Assembly (NCBI GenBank): GCA_036023115.1
Contig: JAYKKT010000055.1
Span: 9,073,001-9,137,000 of the forward strand
DNA length: 64,000 bases
DNA from: Brasenia schreberi
Taxonomy: Eukaryota > Streptophyta > Magnoliopsida > Nymphaeales > Cabombaceae
Direction of reading: 5' to 3'
Position numbers and translations under genes: made by a program. Under the pieces are notes generated by a model. That model was given only the letters and a program-made list of their open reading frames with translations, had not been told where the DNA came from and made no database searches. Every line of letters starts with the position of its first letter. The stretch's first letter is position 1. This document shows positions 1 to 13,900 of this stretch, one piece after another.

Positions 1-480
1 AAATCAAAATTACAAAATACTATAGACAAAATTACAGAAATATCTTAATATTTTGATGTGTAAAGATTGATTTATCCTTGTATAAGTGAAAGGACTTTTT
101 TATCATTTGACAATTTATAAAATTACATAAAATTATAGAAATAACCCTCATAGTTTGACATATTATCTAGTATGCTACTTGAAAAAGTACATGTTTGCCC
201 TTATACTTTTTGAAAAATACCGTAAGCATCTTTTTACTATTTTGTTCTTAGTTTTATGATATTTCCAGAAAGGTACCTATATGTCAAATAAACTACAGTA
301 CAAAACGTAAAATAAGTGCACTTCAATACTTAGATTTTATTGATATTACATTGAGGTGCCTGGTTATTTTTGTTATTGATTCTTTATGAAATGTCTTATG
401 ACTATTCATTTGATGCATTTTTATATATTTTTTAATCTAAAAATATACACACCCTTTACTTGTTTCTCTGCCAAATTATT
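1..480. other. AT-rich intergenic sequence, no gene seen
   Basis: AT-rich sequence with no coherent reading frame. It lies upstream of the decayed copia element and could hold its lost 5' end, but no LTR was recognised here. Confidence 0.5.
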
Positions 481-2640
481 AAAAATGACTTCCAGAATTT
501 ATGTTTCTGAATTAGCAAAGACGAAAAAGTTAAATGGCCTAAATTTTCAAACATAAAAGAGAAGAATCCCATCGACCTTAACTTTAGAGGGAGTTGATTA
601 TATACATGAGAAAACAGTTTTAGCCCCTACTCCAATTGTAACAGATGAAAAAAAAATAAGTATAAGACATTTCTAAAAGATGATACTATAGCCAGAACCA
701 TAATGTTAACATACAAGGAAGGTGACTTAATTATGGTCTTTGAAGAATTTGAGATCGATAAAGAGTTATTTGACTCTTTGACAACAAAATATGATACTAC
801 AACTAAGCTACATGTCTAACTACTCCTTCAAAAATATAATTCTTATAAAATGAAAGAATGTGATAATGTAGTTAAACATATTAGGGATTGAGCTATAGCG
901 AAGTCAGTTATTCTTTAACTGATACAGATATCCATGATTCTAAACAGTCTTTCCCTTCCTTGAATATGGTAACCACAACACTTAAACTTGAATCAGATTT
1001 TATCCTTTTTGAACTCCCATTAAAACTATTAATTGAACAAAAAGAAATGATTGCTGGTTGCTCAGGATAATTTAGGGTCTAGCTCCAAAAACAACTAGAA
1101 TAAGAAAAAATCAAATAAGAAATTTGATAAGAATAAAAGGCAGGGCAGTCAAAACTTTAAGAAATTACAAGAATCCGCTTCTCGGATAAAGTACTTCAAC
1201 TCTAGCAAGATGAGGTACTACAAAAGAGGTTGCCACAACAAGAAGAACAATGCTGGAACAATCAATGACACGACCCAATAGAGAAGCAAGATATTATCTG
1301 CATCATTTTTGAATGCCTCTATATGGTCCACCCGGTGATTGGTTGGTGGATTTACTGAGGAGCAACCCGACATATCTAAAAAAGCAAAGAGGGGGCAATG
1401 AATATGAAGGAATACAAACTTAGCGAACATCGGGTTTACATGAGGAATAATACTTTTTCTGATATTTTTGGGTTGGGTCCTTCAGAATTTTTATACAAAG
1501 CACATAGATTGTACTTACCGATATATTAATTATGCCCACTATTAGGCGCAATCTTGTATCAGTCCCTTCCTTAAGAAAGGGTTTGAAGTTAAGTTTGTCC
1601 CTAGTAAAGTCACTATAGGAAAGTATGGTAGGATAGCTTTTTCTAATTTATTTGATGTTGAGCATGGATTGTTCAAACTCAATGTAAATAAAAATGAAAG
1701 TTCTTGTGCTTATATTGATAGTGTCTATGTTATTGATATGAATATATGGTATAAACGCTTAGATCATATAAGTTTAAAGAAGTTGAGAAAATTAATCAAC
1801 ATTAACTTATTGCCTAACTTTCATAAAAACACTTTAATAAGTGTGAAGCTTGTATACAAGAGAAAATTACTAGAAAGTTATTTCTCAAAGAAATAATTAG
1901 GACAACCCTACTAGAGATTATTTGCATTGGTTTATGTAGACCTTTTAAAGTAAGATCACATTGAGGAAAGGTTTATCTCATAACCTTTATTAATGATTAC
2001 TCGATATATATATACATATATCTCTTAGCACATAAATCTAGGGTACTTGAAGCATTCAAAGAATATAAGCAGGAATTTAAGAACTAATTGAAGCATATAA
2101 TCAAAGTCTTGAGATCGGATAAAGGTAAAGAGTACATCTCTAGAGAATTTTTAGAATTTTGTAAAGACTTTGGTATTGAAAGTAAAATACAATGCCCAAG
2201 ACACCTTAACAAAATGGTATAGTAGAGAGATATGACAGCAAATCAACCTTTGGTCAAATATTTTTATTTGGAGGTGTTCTGGTTTCTTGCAACGCTACAC
2301 ACACAAGAAGTTGAGTATGTTGCTTGCAGTATGGTTGCTACTATTACTGTTTGAATAAGTCGTTTCATATGTAATTTGAAGCTGGAGATAACTAACGAGT
2401 TAGTTGTTATTTATTGTGACAATAATGTAGCAATTACTCTTATTAAGAGTGAAGCTGATAGCTCAAGAAGCAAGCATATAATGTTTAAATATCACTATGT
2501 TTATGATATGCTCAAAAAAAATGAAATAACTGTATGTTATATGCCAACTGGTGATATGTTGGTTGACCCCTTAACAAAAGGCATCTTAGAAAAACTTTTA
2601 CTAAACATATAACGCACATGGGTTTGAGATATGCATAAAA
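481..2640 (+). mobile_element. Ty1/copia retrotransposon relic with reverse transcriptase deleted
   Basis: A decayed gag-pol region read in all three frames. Gag similarity is visible around 700-900 (a run reading TTKYDTTTKLH). A degenerate protease motif resembling WWIDSGATRHI is near 1345, with its Asp codon and the next codon damaged. The GAG-pre-integrase block is at 1669-1896 (WYKRLDHISLKKLRK). Integrase core remnants run about 1930-2210 (LRSDKGKEYIS). RNase H follows directly at about 2280-2610 (YCDNNVAITL, ending DPLTKGI). The reverse transcriptase that should lie between integrase and RNase H is missing, so about 1.5 kb has been lost. Many stops and frameshifts make it non-functional. 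No flanking LTR pair was recognised. The copia assignment rests on domain order (integrase before RNase H) and on the motifs. Confidence 0.85.
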
Positions 2641-3637
2641 TATAAGTGTAGAAAATACACTTTGTTGAGTGTTATGAAGAAAAAATACATTGATTGTGAA
2701 AAACTGCATAACAGATAAAAGTTGTAATTTACTTGCAACTAAATAAATGATACAACTGGTAAACCCCAAAATAGTGAGAGGCAAAACTAGTATATCGTAG
2801 ATTGGCTCAAGTGGACAAGTGTGAGATGTAAGTAGTTGGTGACCACTATCAACTCCAATACTAACGCCAACCATGAAATGGGGGAAGAAGGGCCCTCTTC
2901 TCATAGTTCATGAGTTGTTTTAAAAAAAAAAAAAAAACTTTATTGGAAAACAATTTTTGCTTTTGAGGAGCTTGAAGGTCCAAAACGGAAGCCAAACCCT
3001 CTAGAAACACAGTCACTGTTTGCTGGCTGTGATAGGAGAGACTATTTACGGTTTTAGATCATATTTGTTTTGGCCTTGGTTTGAATAAACTCAGGACACG
3101 AACTTTTGGTCCTTATAAGATTATGTTCATGGGGTGCGGTGCGACCAGGAATGAAAGTCCCCATCTCCGTTCCCATTCCCACGACGGAGACCAAGAAGGC
3201 CCTCATTCCTGTTCCAGTGTTTTTCATGGGTCCTCGCAGCACATACTGAAACCCATTTTTTTCAAACATTCAAATTCGAGCATACTAAAGAGGTGATACT
3301 TTTTTATTTATCACCATGTTTGTCTTATTTGCATACAGAACTAACTTTCTAAAACCAAGGAAGGGTTAATTCTCATAGAAGATTTTCTTGCTCTTCCATC
3401 TCTGCTCTCATTTTCACTCCCCGAGTTCACCCTGTTTAGGACAAGGTCCCCACTTCTTCTCCATGAACACAACAAAAGGATAGAATGCAAAATCTTACTT
3501 GTGGAATTAGACGTGGAATTTTCCGGTCATGGCTCCTTTCTTAGAGAGCTACAGTTGTAGGACTTACCAAATCACCCCAGAATATCACTTGATGTTGGTG
3601 GTTGATTGTTTGGTTAAACAAAAAATTCAATGTGCAG
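2641..3637. other. Intergenic sequence, no gene seen
   Basis: No convincing coding sequence. It contains an A tract near 2923-2937. A stretch at about 3150-3240 is rich in ttccc/gggaa-type motifs like those of plant inverted-repeat element ends, but no paired ends were found. Confidence 0.4.
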
Positions 3638-3745
3638 CCACGGTTTAGCTCGCTCGCCGGTAGGGCTCCCAGACGCCCACTCGCAGGTGGCCAGCTTGAT
3701 TATGTGTGTGTGTTAGGGTTCAGCCTCCCATAGCAACAAAAAGAA
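3638..3745 (+). repeat. Possible tRNA-derived SINE fragment
   Basis: The stretch ggtttagctcgctcgccggt resembles the A-box half of a tRNA. A gggttcagcctccc segment about 60 bases downstream resembles a B box, and A-rich sequence follows. A similar arrangement occurs at 33040-33146. The similarity is by eye and weak, and other repeat families could look like this. Confidence 0.3.
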
Positions 3746-5970
3746 TAATAATTAAAATTAAATGCCAATTGCTCCACTCTCCGTCTCCTAATGATCTCTT
3801 CGAGAAATATATGCTCGGTTAGATTGTCCCGAATCTCATGTTTCCATATGTGTTTATGATGATATATGTGTATGTGTTTGAGAGAGAGAGAGAGAGAGAG
3901 AAACAAAGAGAGGGCAGCCATGTAAAGCAAGTCCTTCGTTTACTTTATGTGGTGCCTTCCGAAATAACATTCTCCGCGTGGAGAAGCATAATGGACGACA
4001 AAAAGTTCTAAAACAGAAAAAATGACTGATTGAACAATAAAAGCAACACATAATTATTAGCAAGAAATTTAATTCTTAAATAACAAAAGGCTTAATATAT
4101 GTAAACACTGTTCTGAATATTTATCTGTTCTGAATATTTATCATTTTAAAATTCATGGAATATGAGAAATAACATATATAACATTGAACAAGAGCTTCTT
4201 TTGCTACTGTGCTTCTTAAGGATAACAATTTCATATCTGATACAAAGTAGACGATCCAAGCCCATCCAAAGTAGCAAACTTTGCTGAAACAAAACTTTAA
4301 CCCATACCAAGTCGATTGACTACACAGATTCTTTGTTGTCATTATAATCGATCTAGCGTATGTTAGTATTTTAACTCGACAAAAGCAATATTATATTTTA
4401 TTATTTCTTTGCAATAATTTTATGGCCTTCTCCACACACCCTTTGAAGTGTGTATAGTAGCTGTAATTTTTTCATTGGTTTTTCGATTTTCAGGTGGGTG
4501 ACCACCCCACTTCGCATCAATGTAGATCTACCAATATGTCTAAATATCTAAACTTATTTAAACATGTCTCTCATCTTAGATCATACTATTTCTTTCAAAA
4601 TAACCTCATTAACGATATGGTCTTTCTTCGTTTGGTTGTTTATGAACCTCAATATCTTTATTTTTGTCAAATGGTAGGCTGTTGAACACTTATGTTAGTT
4701 TTTGACATTTGCCTTTTTCTTATTAAGCACTTTTTTTTATATATTTTACCTTGCTAAAAATATGTTTCCTTGTATGGTCACACATCAAACATATTTTATT
4801 AATATACTTCTACAAGTTTACCTTGTTGAAGACCTTAGTTTTTGCCTATGGTCACACAAACCTCAACATCTTTTGACAAGGACAACTTTTAAACACATTG
4901 AAGATGATGGATTGCTGAATGTTACACTCTTTATTGATTTAATATCTATATTGGTAGTTCCGATGGGAATTGAACCAGGCCAAAAGCCAGTCAAATCCAA
5001 CCAAAATCAGTAACCGAACTGGAGGATTTTGTGTTCGGTGGGATTAGAATCGAAATCAGTGGTGCCAAACTGCCGGTTCAACCATTTTTCAAAATTATAC
5101 TTGTTAATGTTTCATACGATTTTATATTACCAACTTTAGCTTTTATATAATATGTTCCAACTAAAATATAAAAACTAGAACTCTCTATATTCCGACTTAG
5201 TTCGACTACATGGAAAAGTCATTGCTTGCCAAGGGCAGTTAAGTAATTTAATTCCCGGGCACAAATGAGAAAATTAAATTACTACCACTCGAGTAGTTCC
5301 CAGGCAGCAGCTTCACACAATAGGTGCGCATGGCCTTAGGACTCCTCATCAAGTCTTGATCTACTACGACTCAGGATCACTTGAGCTATCATAAAACTTT
5401 GAGCTTGGGAGATGTAATTATATGGCGGATACCCTACTGATGCAATACCAAGCTGTGTTTGAAGATGAAAATGGATCCAACGAATCGGATCTATACTTCA
5501 ATTAGATTTGGATAAGCTATTGGATTCATGCACTATTTTTACCCATTACACTTGCTTGTTATTTTCATGCATAATCAGATCATACATGTCTGACCTGGAT
5601 CCACTAGAAATTAAACATAATAATTAAGCCGGTCGTGCCATATGTTTGAGTTTGATTAGCGACCAGCCATCTCACCTGAATCATGATCCTCCGAGTACCG
5701 GAGTTCATTACATATGCAGCACACTAGGAAAATGCATAAGTATATTTAATTAATAATTTGGCCCGATTATGCATATATGATTTGTAAGGATAATGTTGGC
5801 CGACCTACATTACGGCAAATTGGAGAGTTTCCACTCTCTCCTCATTAAGCGAGGTCCCGAGTTCAAATAGAGCATCCAACATTGGGAGAGCTTTACCATG
5901 ATAGTGCGCCTACCTGACTAGGAGAGCTTTACCATAATCATGCGATGACATGACTTGCACCAACTTAGCA
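3746..5970. other. Intergenic sequence, no gene seen
   Basis: Contains a short (GA)n run at about 3880-3901. A segment at about 4960-5095 is rich in aaccgg-type words typical of decayed terminal repeats. The longer open frames have no recognisable domain and read through low-complexity AT-rich DNA. Confidence 0.4.
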
Positions 5971-5974
5971 GAGT

Positions 5975-6200
5975 CCTTGGGGGCGTGTTTGAATCACGAT
6001 ACCAGGCCTTTGGTACTGGAACTATAGTTTCAGGCCTACATGAAACTGCAAACCATAAGTTAGACCAACCATAATTTTGTATTTGATTCGCGCTTGAAAC
6101 CGTATTTAGAACCATGGTTTCATGTTTGATTTGCTCATGGACCTCAAACTCTAGTTCCAACTTCCTACTAGTTCCACATCTGATTCGCACAGAACTGAGA
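5975..6200. mobile_element. Possible end of a PIF/Harbinger-type DNA element
   Basis: Begins with gggggcgtgtttgaatcacg, similar to the G-rich start followed by gtttg that is common at plant PIF/Harbinger termini. Repeated tttgattcgc and tttgatttgc words follow. PIF transposase debris lies about 1.8 kb downstream on the minus strand. No matching opposite terminus or TTA duplication was established. Confidence 0.25.
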
Positions 6201-6565
6201 CCTTTTTACCTTTATTTTTTAATATTCTTTTTCAACACTTCTTGTATGAGTTTCAATGCATAGACAAATTGGACACCCCAATTGCCAATGAAAGCAACAT
6301 ATTGGATTTTGGGATGCTATTTGCATTGTGATAGGCCACACAACAATGCACAAACTGATGTGGGATCCACAATACCCACAACAGAATGCAAGGGTGAAGT
6401 GAAAGAGGCACGGAATTACACAGCAATACGCACAAATTACACCCTCACCAAAGGATTACTCTTTGGCACTCTCAATGACCAAAAACTCTTCTATTCGAAA
6501 ATAATTCTAGCAACCAGAAAGGAATACCCACAAATACACTCCAAAAGGGTGATACAACTTAGTTC

Positions 6566-6569
<4 letters not shown>

Positions 6570-6608
<39 letters not shown>

Positions 6609-6610
6609 TG
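6570..6610. repeat. (CA)n(TA)n microsatellite
   Basis: An uninterrupted (CA) run passes into a (TA) run. It creates a spurious open frame with alternating His-Thr and Tyr-Ile residues. Confidence 0.9.
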
Positions 6611-6994
6611 GAGCTGACCCGAGTGGCATTTCTAGTTCTAGCTTGGATGCTGAGAGAGATGAAGACCCAGGCGCCGTAGGGGGCTGAGTGAGTCAAGTTC
6701 TCTAGGGCTTAGGAAGGACGAGATAGGTCCCCGATAAGAATAGTCCACTTACAAGTCAAGTAGGCAAGACAAGCTAGTCAGTGGTTTTAACAGGAATATA
6801 TATACTGTTGTGAAGTGTATAATGAGAAACTTCACCGGAGTCTCTCCTTAACTGAGGGAAATTTCGACAACTAGAGGTTGTCAACTCACAATGATAAACA
6901 TATCGACAACTATAACTTTTGCTGTGCACTCACAATTATAAAAAAAGTACTCGCCAATACACTCTAAAATAGTATTAGAACAGCTTAGTTCAAT

Positions 6995-7035
6995 CATAAT
7001 TATAATTATAATTATATATATATATATATATATTG
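6995..7035. repeat. (AATT)n/(TA)n simple repeat
   Basis: An ataattataatt-type repeat leads into a (TA)n run. It is purely low complexity. Confidence 0.85.
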
Positions 7036-7789
7036 TGAACAAGTCAACATTTTGTTTGTGCTTTTGATTTATGGAGAAATTTAGCCAGTCTCCCCTTGCC
7101 CAAAAAGAGTTCTGTTTCACCAAGGGAGCTAATACTTCTCTTTGAACATTCACCAGGAGCTATAATAGAGAGCTTTAACGCGTCTTTTAAGTATACAATG
7201 ACTTCTCAACAATCACCAAAGTAGAGTTATTACAAACATACCTGGCTTCGATAACATGGTTAACAACTACAACTTCAAGAATAAGCATATAAACAGCCAC
7301 AACTTCACCTCATGTTCAAAACAAAATCTAACTTCAAGTCTAAAGTAAGTCCTTCCGAATATTATCAACCATTGTATCATATCTTTAACTCCGATTGATT
7401 TGCTTCTTGCATCAAAATGTTCAACATGAAAATTAGAATCAAGAAAAAAGTCACAATAATATCAAAGAGTGCAAAAGTACCACGTATAGAGAAGTAACTT
7501 AATTAAAACACAAATATAAGTTAAACTTCAACTGTATCAATATAATAAATTACCTCTACATCATATTTCTAGAACTAACCATATCATGATTAAGATGGTC
7601 CTTATAAATAATTTGAGTTATTAAAGTTAGTTCAACCATATAAATAAAAAATAAAAATGATAATACTGAATTCATAATAACTATTTGAGAAAACTTGTCA
7701 TTTGGATAGTTTTTTCACATCATATTTATTAATAAGTCTCTCACATGTCTATTACTATCATGTTATGCACACAACTGACTATGTTATAC

Positions 7790-8330
7790 ATTATTTTTTA
7801 TGTGATTACTACTTTCACCTTCTTCGAAATGAACAATATTTGACTCATGTATAAGAATAAAATTGTGTAAAGTACATGCGTCTATTAAATCTCTACTTAT
7901 ACATGATATGAATATTAAATTTGAGATTTTAATATAGTAAATTATACTTTCAAAACTCCAAATGCATGTTCAACTATAGTTCACAATAAGGAGTACATAA
8001 AGTTAAACAACTCTTCTTTTACATGGATGAGATCAGCATTAGGTACATTAAATTCACATAAGTGAAATCGATATTTTGGGTATAGAGTGAAAAATCTAGT
8101 TACTAGTGGGCATCCACCATCAGAAAAATAATATTTACCTACAAAGATTATAAATATCATTAATATATTAGGTATATTTCATGAGTTGCACTAAAGTGTT
8201 AATAGATGTATTACCTTTTAACATCACAAATGGATAAATAGTATCATCAAGTTTGCTCTGAGATCTTGATAGTTCAAGGTCAAATAATCATTAAGAGAGC
8301 AAATTGTGATGTAAGGGAAGCAATTTCTTG
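7790..8330 (-). mobile_element. PIF/Harbinger transposase relic
   Basis: On the minus strand, fragments of the DDE nuclease of plant PIF/Harbinger transposases can be read. Near 7940-7985 the reading is EHAFGVLK, then a stop, then FTILKS, matching the family pattern ERTFGVLKKRFPILKS. Near 7850-7890 a run reads ACTLHNFI, matching the conserved ACCALHNFI tail. Upstream (8050-8170) is a stretch resembling the block where the nuclease continues after its second aspartate. Frameshifts and stops are frequent, so this is dead sequence. The family call rests on these motif runs. The element's ends were not found. Confidence 0.65.
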
Positions 8331-8682
8331 AGATAGGAAGAGAAAGTCGCATCCAAGGCATGATGATCTTGTAAACTAAATCTTCTTCCTAGAAGTGTTT
8401 CAATCGAAACATGTTTATTGTACGTTCGAGTAACTTCCTACTTATCAATTACCATGATTTCAGCTAAGTCAGATTGATCATCAATATCCTACATCATATC
8501 GTTCAAGTAAGAGAACAAAACTTGTCATTGATTATGATTTAGAATTTATCATTTGTTACTTGATGCATTTGAGGTATTGATGATGTATTTGACCTCTACT
8601 GCTTGGTTAGCGAGTTGGACTAGGGTTGAGAAAAAATATTGTACTAAATTGTTTTTGGTCTATCCATGCAAGCAATTCTGTG

Positions 8683-9160
8683 TCAACGCCACATATTGAG
8701 TCTCGGTGGATTGCATCTAGCAATATATGACCAATTCATAGAATTTCTTGAAAACCCCTCCCCAATCTCTCTGACTTTTTGGTAAAGGTTGATCAAATCT
8801 ATCGGTGTTAACTTGTTGTAGCATTTGAGAAATGCCTTCTGTATCACAACCCATGTTTTGATCGAGGCAAGCTTTAACAACATATACCATGCATATGCAT
8901 AGGCTTGATGAGTGAGAAAAGAAACAAAAAGCTCATTGTCGCCCAATTCTCTACACTTGAGAGTAAATCAAGTCAAATGCTCTCAAGGCTATTTGCTATC
9001 TTTTCTCAAGAAGGTGGTAAACTTAGATTTGAAACCTCTCAGGATCGGTGCAAGCCTATCAACCCAATAAAGATAAGACATGGTCAACTTCATTATGATG
9101 TGTTTGAACCTCAATCCCAAACTCATTCCGAACCAAGTCAATGACTTCATGATGGTTCAT
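8683..9160 (-). mobile_element. Retrotransposon gag-like relic (Ty3/gypsy type)
   Basis: An 87-residue open stretch on the minus strand (8683-8946) has the spacing of a plant retrotransposon gag core: AYAWYMLLKLASI, then a TW motif, then FLKCYNKL, then LYQKVREIGEGF. In this family such a core begins with a WY and ends in a conserved F..CP/R region. Decayed sequence with similar composition continues to about 9780. No pol domain, LTR or primer-binding site was seen, so the superfamily is tentative. Confidence 0.5.
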
Positions 9161-9780
9161 TGGGTATCATCTAACAATAAAGGTTAATTCAATATTTGAT
9201 TGCCGAATGCAAACAGGCAGTGTGGTGGTGGCAAGGGTGCTTGGTAAAGTTGAAATGGTTGAACTTTAGGTTTTTAATATGCCAAAGCTTTGCGGTTGGT
9301 GGGAAACTCATTCATGTTGGGACAACAATGAAGCTTAGAGAAATTGGAGGCATCATAAAATGGCATCCTAGATACATGTTTCCCGATATTTGTTATGCAC
9401 TGCCAGGTGTATTGGGTGATATCGATATAACATACAATTAGGTAGTAACTGCCGATTGAAAAGATGAAATTGATACCAAAAACTTGGGTGATTATTGAGT
9501 GATATTGACATGTTCGTATTGCAAATTAGGCCCTCTAGGTATGGATGGTCTCGGGATATTGTGTCTCCCTGTATAAGTGTCGAACATTGGGGCTCAGTGG
9601 AATGTTGTTCGGATAGTTGTTTCTGCAACTTCCTTTCACTTCTTGACAAGTAGATCCTGATCTCGAATGGTAGCCAGTTGATGCACAATCATGGTAGGCA
9701 TGATTTTGTAATTTAGTGAAACAATGTTGTTTGAAGATCTCCAAACTATCCCTATAACAAATCATTAGTCGAAGGCATTC

Positions 9781-10620
9781 AAGAACAACATCTTCGTTTA
9801 ATTAAACATGAGGCATAATCAATATATACTCTCTTTGCTAGGGCGGTGGTTGGCTCACTGGATTGTTCAAGGCTAGAATCCTAGAGTTTTGGCTTGGGTG
9901 ATAATGATGGTATGTATCTGCATTGGAAGATGTCATCATGTCTACATAAAATGGGTAACCCCATAAGTAAGAGTGATTGTCCAACAGAGTGTATAAAAAA
10001 TGTGTTGTTTTAAAAGATAGGTTCCACGTGAATGATATTACACAATACACATGAGAAATATGAGAAGACGAAAGGGCATGAGAACTCTAACCCTCGCTCT
10101 CAAGGAAGAGGAAAGAGTATTGGATAAGGTATCAAGTGTCACAATGAGTCCCAAAGTGTGCATATCTCAATTGCTAATGTAGGGTGTATAAATAGGTAAA
10201 ACACTCGATGCCTTCAAAAAATATAAAAGAGCTTTGTTACTTTTACTCTTAGAAAAAATAAAAAGAAGAAGAAAGAATTGTTATTGTATCATTCATCTCA
10301 CTTTATTTCGTTACACGTACCCATTTCTAGACTTTCATAGAAACAACAAATATCGTGTTTAAGTTTTGAGGTATGATCCTCAATAACTCTCCACTTTTAT
10401 ATTGATGCAATTCTTTATAACATCACGTTGATTGAGGTGTGTCAACTGATCCCTAATCTCCAACATAAACTCAAGACGATAGATTTGCCTCGCACGTTCG
10501 AGGTCAATCTAATCTCATAGATTCGAGGTCTCAATTCTTATGAGCCACCCGTCTTTTCATTTTTTTACGTTTACTTTAGTTCCTTAAATAAGAGGTATGC
10601 ATCTCATAATACCATAAATC
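9781..10620. other. Intergenic sequence, no gene seen
   Basis: No coherent coding signal. Short open frames here overlap one another on both strands and have no recognisable domain. Confidence 0.4.
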
Positions 10621-10928
10621 AAACACACGTTGGGCTTCCACGTACCGGTGATGTACCTCATCAAATACAAAAGATCTTGATGAGAGATCCTAAGCACCGT
10701 AACTGTAACCTCCATCCCTTTTCATGCCTTCAATTGTTACCGAACCCTGATCTCGACGAGTTTAGTACGGAATTGGATCCCACTTAAATTCGATCCGTTG
10801 TCACCCCTGACGGTGATGACCCTTTTGAGAAAAGCGGTCGTTAGTCATCGTGTCAATTTCGTGGACTCCCGGAAGTCGGATTCTATAGTCCAAGAAAACT
10901 TTTCTACAGTTTCACACTTCCGGGAAGG
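10621..10928 (+). promoter_or_regulatory. Upstream region and 5' leader of the REP gene
   Basis: The 300 bases before the REP start codon are richer in GC than the DNA further upstream and include ccgg/tcgg words continuous with exon 1. No clear TATA box was identified. The transcription start cannot be fixed from sequence alone. Confidence 0.35.
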
Positions 10929-13900
10929 ATGGACTCGGAATTCCGGGATCCTCCGATCGAACCCTCTTGCTTCGATCTCATCGTTGTCGGCACCGGCCTG
11001 CCGGAATCCCTCCTCGCCGCCGCCGCCTCGTCAATCGGAAAATCTGTTCTCCAGCTCGACTCGTCCCCCTTCTACGGCTCCCACTTCGCCTCTCTCCCGA
11101 TCGATGGCCTTGCTTCTTTCCTCGATTCCCATCAGACTTGTCGATCTCCATGCTCGAAATTTTCCGGGCACAACGGAGACGACGAATTGGTCTCGGTGGA
11201 ATTGAGCACGCGATCGCTCTACTCCGGCGTCAATATCTCCGGAGTAGACCTCAATTCGCTTGGGCAACCCAGGGGATTCAATCTGGATCTTTCTGGTCCT
11301 AGGGTTTTGTTCTGCGCCGAATCCATGGTGGATCTGATCCTGCGGTCTTCCGCGAGGCATCATCTCGGGTTTAAGAGCGTCGAGGCGAGCTTCGTTTGGG
11401 ACGGAGGAGATTTGAAGCCGGTGCCGGATTCCAGAGAGGCCATTTTCCAGGATCGCAGCCTCGGATTGATGGAGAAGAACCGGATGATGCGTTTCTTCAA
11501 GCTTGTCAGAGGGCATTTTGATCCTGAGGGATCCGAGAGAATTTCGGACGACGATCTGGAGAAGCCGTTTGACGTATTCTTAAGCGAGCAGGGTCTTCCC
11601 GCATCTATCAAATCGTACAAATCAACTTCGCCCTTCTCTTTTTGTTAGTAAGCTTTTCTGTTTTTGCCTTTTACATTGAATTGAATGAATGGTTTTATGG
11701 CTTGTCTGCAATTTGTTGTTTACCATGACAACTCCCAAAATGTCAGCCAAATGGCCCTTTCTTTATTTCTTTTTGGGCATCTTACTGCAACTACTTTTCA
11801 TTGCGTATTTCTCTAAAAGATTTGATTTGTTCATTGTAAAGAGAAAAGAAGCGAGGAAACTTACGGTGATATGAAATCATCGCTTATCTATCTTATACAT
11901 TATATTTCAAATTTACGCCGTTCAATATTCAGATTATGTCTTGCAGTCCTTTTCCTGATGCATTCCTGTGCTTGGGACTGTCTTAGGATAATTTTATATG
12001 GAATAGCGATGGTCGACTACGAACAAGAGAGTGAAGCAAAGGAGCTGATCAAGACCAAAGATGGAATAGAAAATTTGTCTCTTTATAACTCGTCTATAGG
12101 CAGGTAACAATTTATTTTCTGATAAAGTTGTTGTTTAACATTGGAAGGTACTTGTTAGCCATCCTAGATATAACAAAAGCAACAACTAAGCCCCATCCCA
12201 TACTAGATGGGGTCGGCTCCATAGATTCTTTGTTTCCACATAGCCCTATCATGTGTCATGCCAGCACTTAACTCAATACAATTATAAACTAGATCATTCT
12301 TTATAGTTTCTTTTCAACACTCTTGTGGTCGTCCACTTTCTCTTTTAACATTTTCATAATATAGTTTTTCATATCTTCTTACAAGAGCATCATGTGGTCG
12401 TCTTTCTACCTGTCTTGTTAATAACGTCTATTATAACACTCCTCCGCAAGTTGGGATGACGATACTTTGAGTTCCCAACTTGTTAAGGAGTTTCTCAAGT
12501 CTTCCCTTTCCTAAGGATTTGGTTAAGAAGTTTCCATACTTATGATCATAAATATATCATCTGAATGATTCTTGACTTTAGTGCATCTCTAATGAAATGA
12601 CAATCTATTTCAATTTGCTTGGTTCTCTCATGGGTTTGTAGCTATTTGAATTAAAGCTTGATTGTCACAATAGAATAAGATTGACTCTTTGGTGTGTATA
12701 CCAAGTTCTTGTATTGGGGATTTTTGCCAGATTGCCTCATATACTCTAAGGGCAGCAACCCTGTATTCTGCTTTTGCCGATGACCTTGACACTACAAGTT
12801 GCTTTTTACTCTTCCAAAAGACTATATTACCCTCACCATAGTTAGATACCTTGTGGTAAACCTTCTATCATCAACAGACCGTGCCCAATTAGCATTTATA
12901 TATACCTCTACATTTAGATGATCATGAGTTGTATATAGTAGACCATTCCCATGAGTGTGTTTTAAGTACCTCCATTCCCATGAGTGTGTTTCAAGTACCT
13001 CAATATTTGCCTCACAGTGTTCATATGAGATTTGGTAGGGCAATGCATAAACTGACTTATTTACTTACAACATATGATATATTTGAGCATGTGATCGTGA
13101 AATATATAAGTTGTCCCACTAACCTTTGATATTCACCATCTTCCTCCAATTATTCATCATCATTGGCACTCAATTTAGAGTTGTTATCTATGAGCACATT
13201 TGCTGGTTTACACTCTAACATATGAGTGTCTTTAAGTAGATCTAGAGTATTTTCCTTTGAGTTAGAAATATGCCCCTTCTCACTACTTCAATTCCCAAAG
13301 TAATAGAGATGTCCTAGATCTTTAATATCAAACAAGTTAAGGAGCTTACCTTTTAACTCACTGATTTCATTATCACTATCTCCGGTGTAATGATATCATC
13401 TACATAGGCTGCAAATACCATTGCCCTTTCTTACAAACATAGTGTGTTCACTTATGCTTTTTGTAAATTCAAGACTGGTAACACCATCACTGCAACATTC
13501 AAACCGTACTCTGGATAACTACTTCAATCCATATATTACCTTTTGAGTTTGCATACCCTGCTATCCATATATCTATCACAAGAGTCGGGCGGTAAATCCA
13601 TGTAGATTTCTTTATTCAACATCCAATTGCCAAAGTTTTCAACCCTAATGGTAGTCATTTTTGCAACTATTGTAAAAGTCTTTGTATAGTCTAAGCTATA
13701 GGCTTGATTGTAACCTTTTGCGACTAACCATACTTTATATCTTTGAATACTACCATCATCTCTATACTTGATAGTATATACCCACTTGCATCCCATTGGT
13801 TTTCTTCCGGGAGGTAGCTTCACAATATCCCACGTGTTGTTTTTCTAAAGACTTGAATTTAAATGTCCATGGCTTCTTACCAGTGTTTCGAGTCTGTGGC

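Noticed and set aside
9838..10050. Possible small gene on the minus strand
   Set aside because: There is no domain, no splice context, and the composition resembles surrounding intergenic DNA.
11031..11516. 161-codon minus-strand open frame over REP exon 1
   Set aside because: It is a shadow of GC-rich exon 1; the plus strand carries the conserved REP sequence.
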